Shown piece by piece: positions 43,138 through 52,582 of a DNA stretch of 64,000 nt. Source of the DNA: Edaphobacter aggregans (GTDB lineage: Bacteria; Acidobacteriota; Terriglobia; Terriglobales; Acidobacteriaceae); NCBI GenBank assembly GCA_022736715.1, contig DZDJ01000001.1, forward strand, positions 110,203 to 174,202, in the 5' to 3' direction. Both the position numbers and the translations under genes were made by a program. How positions within the stretch are numbered: position 1 is the first letter of the stretch; every line of letters begins with the position of its first letter. The notes below the pieces were generated by a model. It ran no database searches, was not told the origin of the DNA, and worked only from the letters and a program-made list of their open reading frames with translations.

Positions 43138-44475
43138 ATGTCTGTTGATGCAATGGGCGCAGGCCAGACAGCCACTCTGAAGCGCAGCCTGCGCTTCAGA
43201 GACCTGGTGTTGTACGGAATCATACTCATTCAACCCACAGCGCCAATGCCGGTCTTTGGCGTGATCTATAAAGAGTCGCGCGGCCAAGTTGTCGCCACCA
43301 TCCTCTTCGCCATGGTGGCCATGCTGTTCACCGCGTACAGCTATGGCCGCATGGCGCGCGCATATCCCAAGGGCGGTTCTGCGTTCACCTACGTCAGCAA
43401 AGAACTGCATCCGGGGATGGGCTATATGACGGGCTGGTGCATGGCGATGGATTACATTCTGAATCCGTTGATCTGTACCATCTGGTGCAGCAAGGCCGCG
43501 ATGAACTTCATCCCAGAGGTGCCATATATCGTATGGGTGCTGCTCTTTGCCACGCTCTTCACCGTTCTCAATCTTAGCGGAGTTGAGACTTCTGCAAAGA
43601 TCAATGCTGCAATGGCTGCCGGACTGGGCGTTGTGATTGTGTTGTTTGTAGGGGCCGCATTACGGTATGTGTGGCATTTGCACAATGCGCATGCCGGCTT
43701 CTATCTGCTGCCGTTCTACGATCCGCAGACATTTTCAGCGCATGCGGTCTTTCGCGGCACGTCGATCGCGGTGCTGACGTACATCGGCTTTGATGGCATT
43801 TCTACATTGACCGATGAGGCCCATAATCCGGAGAGCTCCATTCCGCGCGCGATTGTGGTCACTTGTTTCGTTACCGGAGTGCTTGCCACGATTGAAGTGT
43901 ATCTGGGGCAACTGGTGTGGCCGCGGGGCCTGGCCTTTCCTGATCTGGATACGGCATTTGTTCATGTTGCTGGCAGAGCCGGCGGCCCGGTTCTGTTTGC
44001 CATTGTCAATGGTGCATTGCTGGTGGCCACGATTGGTTCTGGGATGGCTTCGCAACTGGGAGCAGCGCGGTTGTTGCTGACGATGGGGCAGGACGGAGCG
44101 TTGCCGAAGAAGTTTTTTGGGGCAGTTCACCCGCAACATCGCATTCCGCGGAATAACGTACTGTTGATTGGCGCGATTGTACTGGCGGGCGCGCTGGCCA
44201 TGTCGTATCAACTGGGAACCGAGTTACTGAACTATGGGGCCCTGCTCGCCTTTATGGGCGTAAATGTTTCTTCTGCTGTGCGAGGGCTGCGCGCAGAAAA
44301 ACGCCAGTGGCTGCCCTCATTGGTTTCGATGGCTGGCTTTGCAGTTTGCTTTTTCCTGTGGGGGAATTTGAGCAGGTTGGCGCTGATTGCCGGCAGCGCC
44401 TGGGCCATCGTTGGTATTGTGTTGTGGATCGTGCGCAGACGCACCATGTCTCTGACAGCACTGGGCGCTATATAA
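43138..44475 (+). CDS. APC-family permease
   Basis: A 445-residue inner-membrane protein with about twelve helices and the APC-family pattern: SLRFRDLVLYGIILIQPTAP at the first helix, AYSYGRMARAYPKGGSAFTYV in helices 2-3 and YIGFDGISTLTDEAHNPE at helix 6, the usual substrate-binding helix. Most relatives carry amino acids, putrescine or other amines. Position between a glucosaminidase and a sugar kinase suggests an amino sugar or related compound. It starts 40 nt after the GH2 stop. Confidence 0.88.
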   Translation: MSVDAMGAGQTATLKRSLRFRDLVLYGIILIQPTAPMPVFGVIYKESRGQVVATILFAMVAMLFTAYSYGRMARAYPKGGSAFTYVSKELHPGMGYMTGWCMAMDYILNPLICTIWCSKAAMNFIPEVPYIVWVLLFATLFTVLNLSGVETSAKINAAMAAGLGVVIVLFVGAALRYVWHLHNAHAGFYLLPFYDPQTFSAHAVFRGTSIAVLTYIGFDGISTLTDEAHNPESSIPRAIVVTCFVTGVLATIEVYLGQLVWPRGLAFPDLDTAFVHVAGRAGGPVLFAIVNGALLVATIGSGMASQLGAARLLLTMGQDGALPKKFFGAVHPQHRIPRNNVLLIGAIVLAGALAMSYQLGTELLNYGALLAFMGVNVSSAVRGLRAEKRQWLPSLVSMAGFAVCFFLWGNLSRLALIAGSAWAIVGIVLWIVRRRTMSLTALGAI

Positions 44476-44517
44476 GCTGGGAAAACATAAGTTGGGGAAG
44501 CCAGGCAGGAGAAAAAA

Positions 44518-45495
44518 TTGAGACGGTTTGATGTAACGTTGGCCGGTGACATCACCTTGGACCTGGTGCTGTACGGTCTTCCAGAAGAGCTTCCGGTGGA
44601 GCGCGAACTGCTTGCTGCGGGAATGGCAATGGAACTTGGCGGTTCGGCGGCCATCACTGCGCACAATCTTGCCCGGTTAGGCAGCAGGGTCGGCTTTATT
44701 CCGCAGTTAGCGGACGATCCATTTACAGAGTTATGCGTAAACGGCCTAAAGGCTGCTGGTGTTGATTTGTCCGCATCTGTCAACCCGAAGCCGGGCATTG
44801 CAACCGGGCTCACGGTGTTGTTGCAGCACGAACAAGTGCGCCGTTCGCTGACCTGTTCCGGAACCATTTCTGCATTGCGTTATGAGGACCTGGACCTGCA
44901 ATATCTTGCACAGGCCAGGCATTTTCATCTTTCTTCGTTTTATCTGCAAAGCGGCCTGCAGCCGGATGTTCCTCGCCTGCTGGCGGCGCTGCGGCATGAG
45001 GGCGTCACAACTTCAATGGACACCAATGATGATCCTTCCGGAGATTGGCAGGGGCCAATCGGGGAGTCGCTGCAGCATCTGGACATCTTAATGCCGAACG
45101 AGCGCGAAGCCTGCAGCTTGAGTGGAGAAGCAGATCTGGAAGCAGCGATTGAAAAGCTGTCAGCAAAGGTCCCGCTGCTGGTGGTGAAGTGCGGAGCCAG
45201 TGGCGCGATAGCTGTTCAAAATGGCAGGAGATACAGTGCTCCCGGCCTGGCAGTGCATGTGGTTGATATGGTCGGTGCGGGTGACACCTTTAATGCTGGC
45301 TTTCTGCACGCTTACGTGAATGGAGCCAGCGTGGAGAAGTGTTTGCAGATGGGAAATCTATGCGGCGCCTATTCGACGACGGCAAGCGGGGGCACCCGCG
45401 CCTTTTGTGAACTCGAACGAAGGGGGCAATTTTTCAAGAAACACGGCTCCGCATACTTCGATGCGGCAAAGCCTGTGACACCAGTAGCGCAATAA
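44518..45495 (+). CDS. PfkB-family carbohydrate kinase
   Basis: A 325-residue ribokinase-fold kinase from a TTG start. The N-terminal GG motif (ELGGSAAITAHNLARLG) and the C-terminal signature DMVGAGDTFNAGFL with the catalytic base Asp256 are present. The substrate could be glucosamine or another sugar released or imported by the neighbours. It starts 42 nt after the permease and is the last gene of this run. Confidence 0.9.
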   Translation: MRRFDVTLAGDITLDLVLYGLPEELPVERELLAAGMAMELGGSAAITAHNLARLGSRVGFIPQLADDPFTELCVNGLKAAGVDLSASVNPKPGIATGLTVLLQHEQVRRSLTCSGTISALRYEDLDLQYLAQARHFHLSSFYLQSGLQPDVPRLLAALRHEGVTTSMDTNDDPSGDWQGPIGESLQHLDILMPNEREACSLSGEADLEAAIEKLSAKVPLLVVKCGASGAIAVQNGRRYSAPGLAVHVVDMVGAGDTFNAGFLHAYVNGASVEKCLQMGNLCGAYSTTASGGTRAFCELERRGQFFKKHGSAYFDAAKPVTPVAQ

Positions 45496-45532
45496 GGTGA
45501 TCAGGGCCAACACCGGCCATTATTCTGCTGAC

Positions 45533-46090
45533 TTATTTGTCACGGGAAAATTCCACATAGTTGCGGCCTTCATAAAGGCGAAATTCTCCGGCCTTCGCGC
45601 CAGTTGCAATCCAGAGTGGCCGGGGGCGATGCACCACTTCGTCATGAGCCCAGTGAGCGCTCAACAGATCGTGTCCGCCAATATCCATCACCACAAACTG
45701 ATTGTTGGCTGTAAAGCCACAACCATAGGTCCCTGGTGCAAGTCGGTGGCCTCCAACTTGCAGAGCGGTTTCGGTAATCAGGTAGGCCTGATATTTCTGC
45801 TGCAGGCCGCTGGAATAGCCGGAAGCATCCACCAGAACCGCCAGCATCTGCAGTCCGTCTGAAAAGCGCACACCACCGGAGTTTCTGGTTTCGATCGTGG
45901 TGCTGTGGCCCTTAAAATAGACCGAGGAGGGCAGAATTTTGGCAGTATCTTCCGGGGTAAGAATCACATCCCCAGTCTGCGTGGCGCTGGCGCCCGCCGC
46001 AGAAGACTGACCCAGAGCACCAGCAGGAGAAGCACAGACGGCTGCCAGTGCAGTGCACAGAACAGCCGAACAGATAAATCGGAATTGCAT
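45533..46090 (-). CDS. Hypothetical exported protein
   Basis: A 185-residue protein with a signal peptide (FRFICSAVLCTALAAVCASPAGA). The ATG at 46090 is chosen because GAGGAGG stands just upstream; a longer frame adds 38 residues without sense. The mature part is a compact beta-rich domain (SVYFKGHSTTIETRNSGGVRF; LAPGTYGCGF; FRLYEGRNYVEF) that I do not recognise. It is probably periplasmic. It is convergent with the kinase and divergent from the cytochrome gene. Confidence 0.7.
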   Translation of the reverse strand: MQFRFICSAVLCTALAAVCASPAGALGQSSAAGASATQTGDVILTPEDTAKILPSSVYFKGHSTTIETRNSGGVRFSDGLQMLAVLVDASGYSSGLQQKYQAYLITETALQVGGHRLAPGTYGCGFTANNQFVVMDIGGHDLLSAHWAHDEVVHRPRPLWIATGAKAGEFRLYEGRNYVEFSRDK

Positions 46091-46301
46091 TTTCCTCCTC
46101 ATTACAGAAAATGAAGCCGTGAACAACTTCCCGAACATAGTACAGGATGTTACGGGTGGTGGGCGCAAAAAGAGTCGGGCAGCTGGAAAATATTCAGAAA
46201 ACAATCGGTTGCATAGTTATCCAGACTCGAAATCAACCTTTCGATGGATGCCGGGGACAGGCAGGCTTGTCTAGTATGTTAGTCGCTGGAAGGCCAGAAA
46301 A

Positions 46302-48563
46302 ATGCAAGCATCTTATAAGTCCAAAGTGGTCAGCCGGGTGGTTCTGTGCCTGGGGTTGGTGTGCGGCATGATGTCGCTCACCCTGGGCGTCCATGCCGAA
46401 AACGGCGCGCAGCCAGCGGATGCGACCACGCAGAACAGCTACAGCCAGCAAATTTCCGCCACCTATAATTGGCGCTTTGGCAAAGGCCATTCCTTTCTGC
46501 CGTCGAATGCGCAATCAGCTACAGGAACTTTTATGGCGCCACAAAGTTTCCCCACGGCACAGTATTGCGGCCATTGCCATCAGGAGACGTATCACCAGTG
46601 GCGGCAGACGGCACACGCCAACTCCTTTCGCGCTCCCTGGTACATCAAAAATGTGAATCTCTTGATGAAGGAAAAGGGAATTGAATATACGCGCCATTGC
46701 GAGGGCTGCCACAACCCAATTGCCCTGATGGGCGGCGTGTTGACGCAGAAGGGGACGACAGATCGCCCGTTTGATCAGGACGGTGTGACCTGCAGCGTTT
46801 GCCACTCCATTCAGCAAGTAAATACCCGTGGCACGGGCAGTTATGTGATGGGCATTCCGGCCGTTTTAGTGGATGCGGATGGCAAGCCGATAACTCGCCC
46901 CGTGAGCGATGCGGAAATTCTGGCGCATCTGGACCGGCACAGCAAAGCGGTCATGAAGGATTTTTATCGCACGTCAGAGTTTTGCGCTGCCTGTCATAAA
47001 GCAGCTCTGCCGCGAATGCTGAACAACTACAAATGGCAGCGGGCCTTTGACGTATACGATGAATGGCACAATACGTCCTATGCCCGGCTTTCGCCGTTGC
47101 CGTTCTATAAAAAGCCGACCGCATCCAGTTGCCAGTCCTGCCACATGCCACGAGAACAGCTCACGGGCACAGACTACGGCGCAAAGAACAACACTCTGGT
47201 TTCGCATCGCTGGTTGGGAGCCAATACTCTGATCCCCGCTTACTATCATTATGAGGAGCAGTTGGACAAAACAATTGCGTTCTTGAAAAACGGCGTCTTC
47301 AATGTCGATATTTTTGGGCTGGAAAAGGACTCTGCACCTGCTACCATTCCGGGCATGTCGGACCTGATTGCGCCGCTCGGAACAACGGATTTCTCACTCA
47401 AGCCAGGGGACGGTATCACTGTCTCCGTTGTCGTGCAGAACAAGGGGACCGGTCACAGCTACGTACCCGAACAACGAGACTTCTACCAGTCCTGGGTCAA
47501 GTTCACAGTGCAGGATTCTCATCACCACATACTGGTGGAGAGTGGCTATCTGAAACCGGATGGTCATCTGGACGAAAGCGCGCACAGTTTTACCAATCGG
47601 CTCATCAACGCTCAAGGCACGCTGAATGATCTGCATCAAGTGTGGGACACGCGCGTGGTGGCCTACAACAACACGATTCAATCTGGCCGCGCACAGGTGG
47701 TGCGCTATCACTTCCAGCTTCCAGAGAATACCAGGGGAGCAATCACGGTTAAGGCAAGTGTGGAGTATCGCCGCTTCAATCAGCACTTCGTTGATTTCGC
47801 CATGGACCAGAAGCATTACCCGGAGCCGCTTGTGCAGGTGGCTTCTGCCAGCCGCATCCTGCAAATTGGCGAAAACCACCCTGTTCCTGCCGGGCCAGAC
47901 GAAAATCCGCTGTGGATGCGCTGGAACAACTACGGCATTGCCATGCTGGATGCGCAGCAATATGCAGCCTCGGTTGAGGCCTTCCGCCACGTTGCCCAGT
48001 TACGGCCGGACTACGCGGATGCTTATGCCAACATGGCCATTGTGCAGACGCAATGGGAACGCTTCGATGATGCGCGCACCAACCTGGCAAAGGCGCTGGC
48101 GTTAGTACCCGGAGATGCCCGCGCGCTGTACTACCTCGCGCTTGTGGAGCGCAATGATGGCACCGTTGACGAGGCCGTACAGAATCTGCAAATGGTCGTC
48201 CAGAAATTTCCACAATCGTTGGATGCTCACCGCGAGCTGGGCTTCTCGTATTATCAGGAGCACAACTATAAACTGGCGATGGAGGAGTACAAAGCCGTGC
48301 AGGGAATTGACCCGGATGATCTTTCTGCGCACTATAACCTTGCGATTCTCTATCGCCGCTTAGGAATGTATCCGCAATCGCGGAAAGAGTCTGAGATGTT
48401 TGCCGATCAGAAGGACGACCCGACTTCCGGCTTATATGCTCTGGAGTTTCTGCGAAAACATCCGGAGGTGCAGGCGGAAAGTGTTTCCTGGCATACGCAC
48501 GATCTGGTAGGAACACCCGCGAGCGCTGCCAAAGGATCCACGCCTACACATGGATCAGAATAG
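46302..48563 (+). CDS. Pentahaem cytochrome c with C-terminal TPR repeats
   Basis: A 753-residue exported protein with a signal peptide (VVSRVVLCLGLVCGMMSLTLGVHA). Five CxxCH haem sites are seen at residues 89-93, 133-137, 164-168, 228-232 and 277-281, in the style of the cytochrome c554/multihaem family. A beta-rich middle (about 360-500) leads to tetratricopeptide repeats (about 520-690), for example QYAASVEAFRHVAQLRPDYADAYANM. It probably acts in periplasmic electron transfer or an unassigned redox reaction. A small cytochrome c gene follows closely. Confidence 0.9.
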   Translation: MQASYKSKVVSRVVLCLGLVCGMMSLTLGVHAENGAQPADATTQNSYSQQISATYNWRFGKGHSFLPSNAQSATGTFMAPQSFPTAQYCGHCHQETYHQWRQTAHANSFRAPWYIKNVNLLMKEKGIEYTRHCEGCHNPIALMGGVLTQKGTTDRPFDQDGVTCSVCHSIQQVNTRGTGSYVMGIPAVLVDADGKPITRPVSDAEILAHLDRHSKAVMKDFYRTSEFCAACHKAALPRMLNNYKWQRAFDVYDEWHNTSYARLSPLPFYKKPTASSCQSCHMPREQLTGTDYGAKNNTLVSHRWLGANTLIPAYYHYEEQLDKTIAFLKNGVFNVDIFGLEKDSAPATIPGMSDLIAPLGTTDFSLKPGDGITVSVVVQNKGTGHSYVPEQRDFYQSWVKFTVQDSHHHILVESGYLKPDGHLDESAHSFTNRLINAQGTLNDLHQVWDTRVVAYNNTIQSGRAQVVRYHFQLPENTRGAITVKASVEYRRFNQHFVDFAMDQKHYPEPLVQVASASRILQIGENHPVPAGPDENPLWMRWNNYGIAMLDAQQYAASVEAFRHVAQLRPDYADAYANMAIVQTQWERFDDARTNLAKALALVPGDARALYYLALVERNDGTVDEAVQNLQMVVQKFPQSLDAHRELGFSYYQEHNYKLAMEEYKAVQGIDPDDLSAHYNLAILYRRLGMYPQSRKESEMFADQKDDPTSGLYALEFLRKHPEVQAESVSWHTHDLVGTPASAAKGSTPTHGSE

Positions 48564-48627
48564 AAGATATGGGCTTTGCAGCCGCCCAGCATATATGAGT
48601 GTGATAGATGTAGAGGGTGGTGTTTCT

Positions 48628-48993
48628 GTGTACAGCTTCGTCTCCCGCATTTATGATCGTTTTCCGATGGTCTGCGTCTTGTTGACTACAGTGTTCTTGT
48701 TTTGCCCATCTTCATTTGCATCGGCTGCTTCACAAGCGAAACTTGTCGCGGCGCGGGAGCGCGGCCGCCAGATTTTTCAAGCGCATGGCTGCGAACATTG
48801 CCACGGCGCGAATGGCTCCGGCGGCCGAGCCCCAGATCTGAGCAATATCGGCCGCCGCTGGTCTAAGCGCAGAATTCGGCATCAGATCACAGTTGGCGGC
48901 AAGAGCATGCCCGGCTTTGCTGACGTGCTTAGCCGCGATCAGATCAACGACCTGGTGATTATGCTGGAGTTTCAACGCGCATCAAAAAAATAG
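48628..48993 (+). CDS. Small monohaem cytochrome c
   Basis: About 121 residues: a signal peptide (MVCVLLTTVFLFCPSSFASA) followed by a class I cytochrome c domain with CEHCH at the start and the later axial methionine in KSMPGF. GTG 48628 is favoured because GAGGGTGG lies 7 nt upstream. ATG 48595 and ATG 48550 are in-frame alternatives, the latter overlapping the previous gene. It is probably cotranscribed with the pentahaem cytochrome and may accept or donate its electrons. Confidence 0.85.
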   Translation: MYSFVSRIYDRFPMVCVLLTTVFLFCPSSFASAASQAKLVAARERGRQIFQAHGCEHCHGANGSGGRAPDLSNIGRRWSKRRIRHQITVGGKSMPGFADVLSRDQINDLVIMLEFQRASKK

Positions 48994-49056
48994 CCATCCT
49001 GCATCATCTTGCCTATCATCAGAAGGGCAACGATTTCTCCCACGGCGGTAGCAGCA

Positions 49057-49836
49057 ATGGCCATTCTGGAGCTTGATGAGGTGCGGCTGCATTATGAGTT
49101 AAGCGGAACGCCAGACAATCCTGTGCTGGTGCTCTCGAACTCTCTCGGAGCAGATCTTTCCATGTGGTTTCCGCAGGTGGCGGAACTTTCGCGCCACTTC
49201 CATTTGCTCCGCTACGACACACGCGGACATGGAGGGTCGTCCACTCCGAGCGGGCCATATTCCATAGCGCAACTTGCAAATGACCTGCTGGACTTGCTCG
49301 ATCATCTGGATATTGAGCGCGCCAGCATCTGCGGCATCTCCATGGGCGGTATGGTGTCGCTCTGGATGGGCATACACGCTGCCGACCGCGTGGACCGCCT
49401 GATCCTGGCCAACACCGCAGCGCATATTGGCACACTGGAAAGTTGGAACACCCGCATTGCCACCGTGGAAGCACAGGGACTGGAGCCTGTCGTCCCTGCC
49501 ATTCTGGAGCGCTGGTACACGCCCGCCTTTCGCACTGCTTCGCCAGAAGTTGTTGAACACACCCGCGCCATGATCGCCGCTACCAGCGTGCCGGGCTACG
49601 TGGCCTGTTGCGCTGCCGTGCGGGACGCTGATTTTCGTCACGAGGCCAACGCGGTTCATGCCCCAGCGCTGGTTCTTTCCGGCGCATACGATCAGGTGAC
49701 AACGCCTGCAGATGGGCACTTTCTGCAATCGCAGATGGCGCACGCAAACTATAGGCAGTTGACCGCCGCGCATCTATCCAATCAGGAAGCAGCAGAGCAG
49801 TTCAATGCCGCTGTTCTACATTTTCTACAGAACTAA
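49057..49836 (+). CDS. Alpha/beta hydrolase, 3-oxoadipate enol-lactonase-like
   Basis: A 259-residue alpha/beta hydrolase with Ser95 (CGISMGGM), Asp212 (GAYDQVTTP) and His239 (AAHLSNQE). The YDTRGHGGSSTPSGPYSIAQLA segment and the AAHLSN end are typical of PcaD. Its usual reaction is hydrolysis of beta-ketoadipate enol-lactone in aromatic degradation. No other pca gene is near, so another ester or lactone is possible. ATG 49057 gives the normal PcaD length; the longer frame adds 16 residues. Confidence 0.87.
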   Translation: MAILELDEVRLHYELSGTPDNPVLVLSNSLGADLSMWFPQVAELSRHFHLLRYDTRGHGGSSTPSGPYSIAQLANDLLDLLDHLDIERASICGISMGGMVSLWMGIHAADRVDRLILANTAAHIGTLESWNTRIATVEAQGLEPVVPAILERWYTPAFRTASPEVVEHTRAMIAATSVPGYVACCAAVRDADFRHEANAVHAPALVLSGAYDQVTTPADGHFLQSQMAHANYRQLTAAHLSNQEAAEQFNAAVLHFLQN

Positions 49837-49924
49837 CCTGAGCGCTCTGTCTGCATCTAAGTAATTGGAGCTGTTGCAAGGCCCAGCAGATTTCATTCCA
49901 CCAAATTTCATTAAGGAGCATCGC

Positions 49925-50692
49925 ATGCAATTGGAAGGGAAGGTTGCCATTGTTACCGGAGCGGCTTCCGGCATAGGAAAAGCAATTGCCATCGCCATGG
50001 CTGCGGCAGGGGCAAGTGTTGTTGTGGATTACGTTGGTGATTCCACGCCGGCCAGCAGCGTTGTGCAGCAGATCACGACCGCTGGCGGCAAGGCACTTGC
50101 CGTGCAGGCGGATGTTTCCAATCCGGAGCAGGTCAACCAGTTAATACAGCAGACCGTCGCTGGCTTTGGCCAGCTCGATATTCTGGTGAACAATGCCGGG
50201 CTGGAATACAAACATCCGTTTACAGAATTTCCCTTTGAATTATGGCAAAAGGTTCTGGCTGTCGATCTTACGGGCCCATTTCTGTGCGCGCAGGCCGCGG
50301 CGCGGCAGATGATCCAGCAACAGCGCGGAGGCCGCATCGTCAATATTTCTTCTGTGCATGAAGATCTGCCCATGGTGACTAACGCGCCGTATTGCGCGGC
50401 CAAGGGCGGCCTGCGCATGTTGATGCGCACCATCGCCGTCGAGCTGGCGCCACACCAGATTACGGTCAACAACATCGCACCCGGGGCCATTTACACGCCG
50501 ATCGATGCCGACGTGCAGGCCAATGCCGCGATGGAAAAACAACTGATGGCAGAAATTCCACTCGGCAGGTGGGGTAAGCCGGAAGAGGTTGCCGGACTGG
50601 CGATTTTTCTGGCCTCCGATGCAGCCGCTTACTGCACGGGAGGCACTTACTTCATTGATGGCGGGATGATTCGCCAGGCGGGCAGCCTCTAA
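49925..50692 (+). CDS. SDR-family oxidoreductase, glucose 1-dehydrogenase-like
   Basis: A 255-residue short-chain dehydrogenase. Cofactor motif TGAASGIG (11-18), NNAG and the catalytic set Ser142, Tyr156 and Lys160 (NISSVHE, YCAAK) are present. The SSVHE stretch is typical of the glucose 1-dehydrogenase group, which oxidises beta-D-glucose with NAD(P). ATG 49925 follows AAGGAG; a longer frame adds 20 residues with no character. It overlaps the convergent yceH-type gene by 4 nt. Confidence 0.9.
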   Translation: MQLEGKVAIVTGAASGIGKAIAIAMAAAGASVVVDYVGDSTPASSVVQQITTAGGKALAVQADVSNPEQVNQLIQQTVAGFGQLDILVNNAGLEYKHPFTEFPFELWQKVLAVDLTGPFLCAQAAARQMIQQQRGGRIVNISSVHEDLPMVTNAPYCAAKGGLRMLMRTIAVELAPHQITVNNIAPGAIYTPIDADVQANAAMEKQLMAEIPLGRWGKPEEVAGLAIFLASDAAAYCTGGTYFIDGGMIRQAGSL

Positions 50693-51348
50693 CTGGGACT
50701 TCCTGCCTGTGTCTGCCGCAGCTCGGCCAGTTGCTGGCGCAGTGTCGCCACTTCCTGCTGCAGCGCTTGCAGTTGCTCCTCCAGCAGGGCCAGTCGAGCG
50801 CTCTCATTGACGATAGAAGACGATGCAACTACCGAGGCTGATGGCTCGCACAGTGCGGCCCCGCCGGAAAGCAGGTGCCGGTAGCGCGTTTCCTTGGTGC
50901 CCGGCTGTCTGGGCAGGGCCTGCGCCAGTGCCGGTTCCCGCTGCATCAGCCGTTGCAGCGCCGATTGCACATCTGCCAGCTCTGCAAAACTATAAAGCCG
51001 TTCGGTGCGGCCGCGCAGTTCTCCCGGAGTCTGCGGCCCACGCAGCAGCAACACGCACAACACGGCCGTCTCCTGTCGTCCGAGGTTAAAAACCTCCTGC
51101 ATGCGATGCTCAAACCTGATCACTCGCCCCTCTGCAATTTGCCGCACCAGGCCCATCTCCACCAGCGAATGCAGCGTCTGCCGCAGAGGGTCCTCGTCCA
51201 GTTCCATCACCGGTTCGCGGTTCGATTTCTGATTGCAGGCAGCGGTCAGCGCATTCAATGAAAGCGGACAGTACTCCGGTGTTGTAATCTCTTTTTCAAT
51301 CAACGCGCCCAGAGCACGCACTGCAACTTCGTCCAGCACCATCTCCAC
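50689..51348 (-). CDS. YceH/DUF480-family protein
   Basis: A 219-residue protein with two winged-helix domains of the DUF480 type: VRALGALIEKEITTPEYCPLSLNAL at the start, NQKSNREPV, then GRQETAVLCVLLLRGPQTPGELRGR. A Gln-rich coiled coil ends the protein (about 180-212). Function is not established; DNA or protein binding is likely. Confidence 0.9.
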   Translation of the reverse strand: MEMVLDEVAVRALGALIEKEITTPEYCPLSLNALTAACNQKSNREPVMELDEDPLRQTLHSLVEMGLVRQIAEGRVIRFEHRMQEVFNLGRQETAVLCVLLLRGPQTPGELRGRTERLYSFAELADVQSALQRLMQREPALAQALPRQPGTKETRYRHLLSGGAALCEPSASVVASSSIVNESARLALLEEQLQALQQEVATLRQQLAELRQTQAGSPS

Positions 51349-51475
51349 GGCAAAGGCCCCGTTCCTTTGATTTTCCTGCCTTTACTATAGACGGTGCCGC
51401 CTCCACGGCATACGGCCGTGCGTTGCCGCAGCGGTTTGCATACAATTAACCCAGAACCTAAAGCCGCGAGGCCCA

Positions 51476-52567
51476 GTGTGCGCTATGTCGACTGAAAACA
51501 ACCATCTTGCTGAGATACAAGCCAAAGTGACCGCAGCAGAACGCATCACCACCACCGATGCGCACTGGCTCTGGAAGAATGCCAGCAATATCCAGATGCA
51601 GCAACTGGCTGCGGCAACGCGCGCCCGTTTTCACGAGCCGCACCATTGCACGTATATGCTGATGCGCATCATCAACTATACGAACGTCTGCGTGGCCCAG
51701 TGTGATTACTGCGCCTTCTATCGCCTTCCCGGACAGGAGGGCGGCTATGTGATGAATCAGCAGGATGTCTTTGCCAAGCTGGACGAACTGCTCATGCTCG
51801 GCGGTGATCTGGCGGCCTTCAACGGCGGCTTCAATCCGCATCTTCCGCTTGACTACTACTGCGATCTCTTCCGGGAAATCCGCACGAAGTATGGTGACAA
51901 GCTGGAGTTCTACGCCCTGACCATCGCCGAATTCATGTACCTGGCCGACCATGCCAAACTGAGCTATGCCGCTGCCGCAGAACGATTCCAGCAGGCTGGC
52001 GTTCGTTGGATCACTGGCGGCGGGTCAGAAATTCTGACCGAGGATTTCCGTGCGCGTCACAGCAAATTCAAGTACACCGTCGCCCAGTATTTCGCGGCAC
52101 AACGCGCTATTGTGGACGCGGGACTGCGCACCACTGCGACCATGGTGATCGGTTTTGATGAAACAATAGAAGAACGCTTGGAGCATCTGGAGCGCACCCG
52201 TCAGTTTCAGGATGAAACCAGCGGCCTGCAAAGTTTCCTCTGCTGGACCTACAAACCATACTTCACGCAGATTGGCGGCATTGAAATCAGTACGGAGGAA
52301 TATCTGCGCCATCTGGCGCTGAGCCGGATTTTCCTCGACAACATCCCGCGCATCCGCACCTCTGTACTCACACAGAATGAGCGTGCGCTGGAAGGGCTTC
52401 TTTATGGCGCGGACGATTTCGATCTGCCCATCGAAGATGAAGTCACGCAGAAGGCCGGAGCCACCATCAGCCTGCAATTCGACCGCATTCTGCAGGTGGC
52501 GCACGAGCTTGGCTTCCAGCCCGAATACCGGCATGTAAGCAATGCACTTGCTGTACAGTCCAACTGA
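51476..52567 (+). CDS. mqnC: Cyclic dehypoxanthinyl futalosine synthase
   Basis: A 363-residue radical SAM enzyme with Cys72-xxx-Cys76-xx-Cys79 (CVAQCDYCAF), followed by YRLPGQEGGYVM and NGGFNPHLPLDYY, which mark MqnC rather than MqnE. It catalyses ring formation from dehypoxanthine futalosine in the futalosine route to menaquinone. The other mqn genes are not in the window. GTG 51476 is placed 5 nt after a GAGG; ATG 51485 is an alternative. A TPR gene follows 15 nt downstream. Confidence 0.9.
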   Translation: MCAMSTENNHLAEIQAKVTAAERITTTDAHWLWKNASNIQMQQLAAATRARFHEPHHCTYMLMRIINYTNVCVAQCDYCAFYRLPGQEGGYVMNQQDVFAKLDELLMLGGDLAAFNGGFNPHLPLDYYCDLFREIRTKYGDKLEFYALTIAEFMYLADHAKLSYAAAAERFQQAGVRWITGGGSEILTEDFRARHSKFKYTVAQYFAAQRAIVDAGLRTTATMVIGFDETIEERLEHLERTRQFQDETSGLQSFLCWTYKPYFTQIGGIEISTEEYLRHLALSRIFLDNIPRIRTSVLTQNERALEGLLYGADDFDLPIEDEVTQKAGATISLQFDRILQVAHELGFQPEYRHVSNALAVQSN

Positions 52568-52582
52568 TGTGGATTAATTGAT

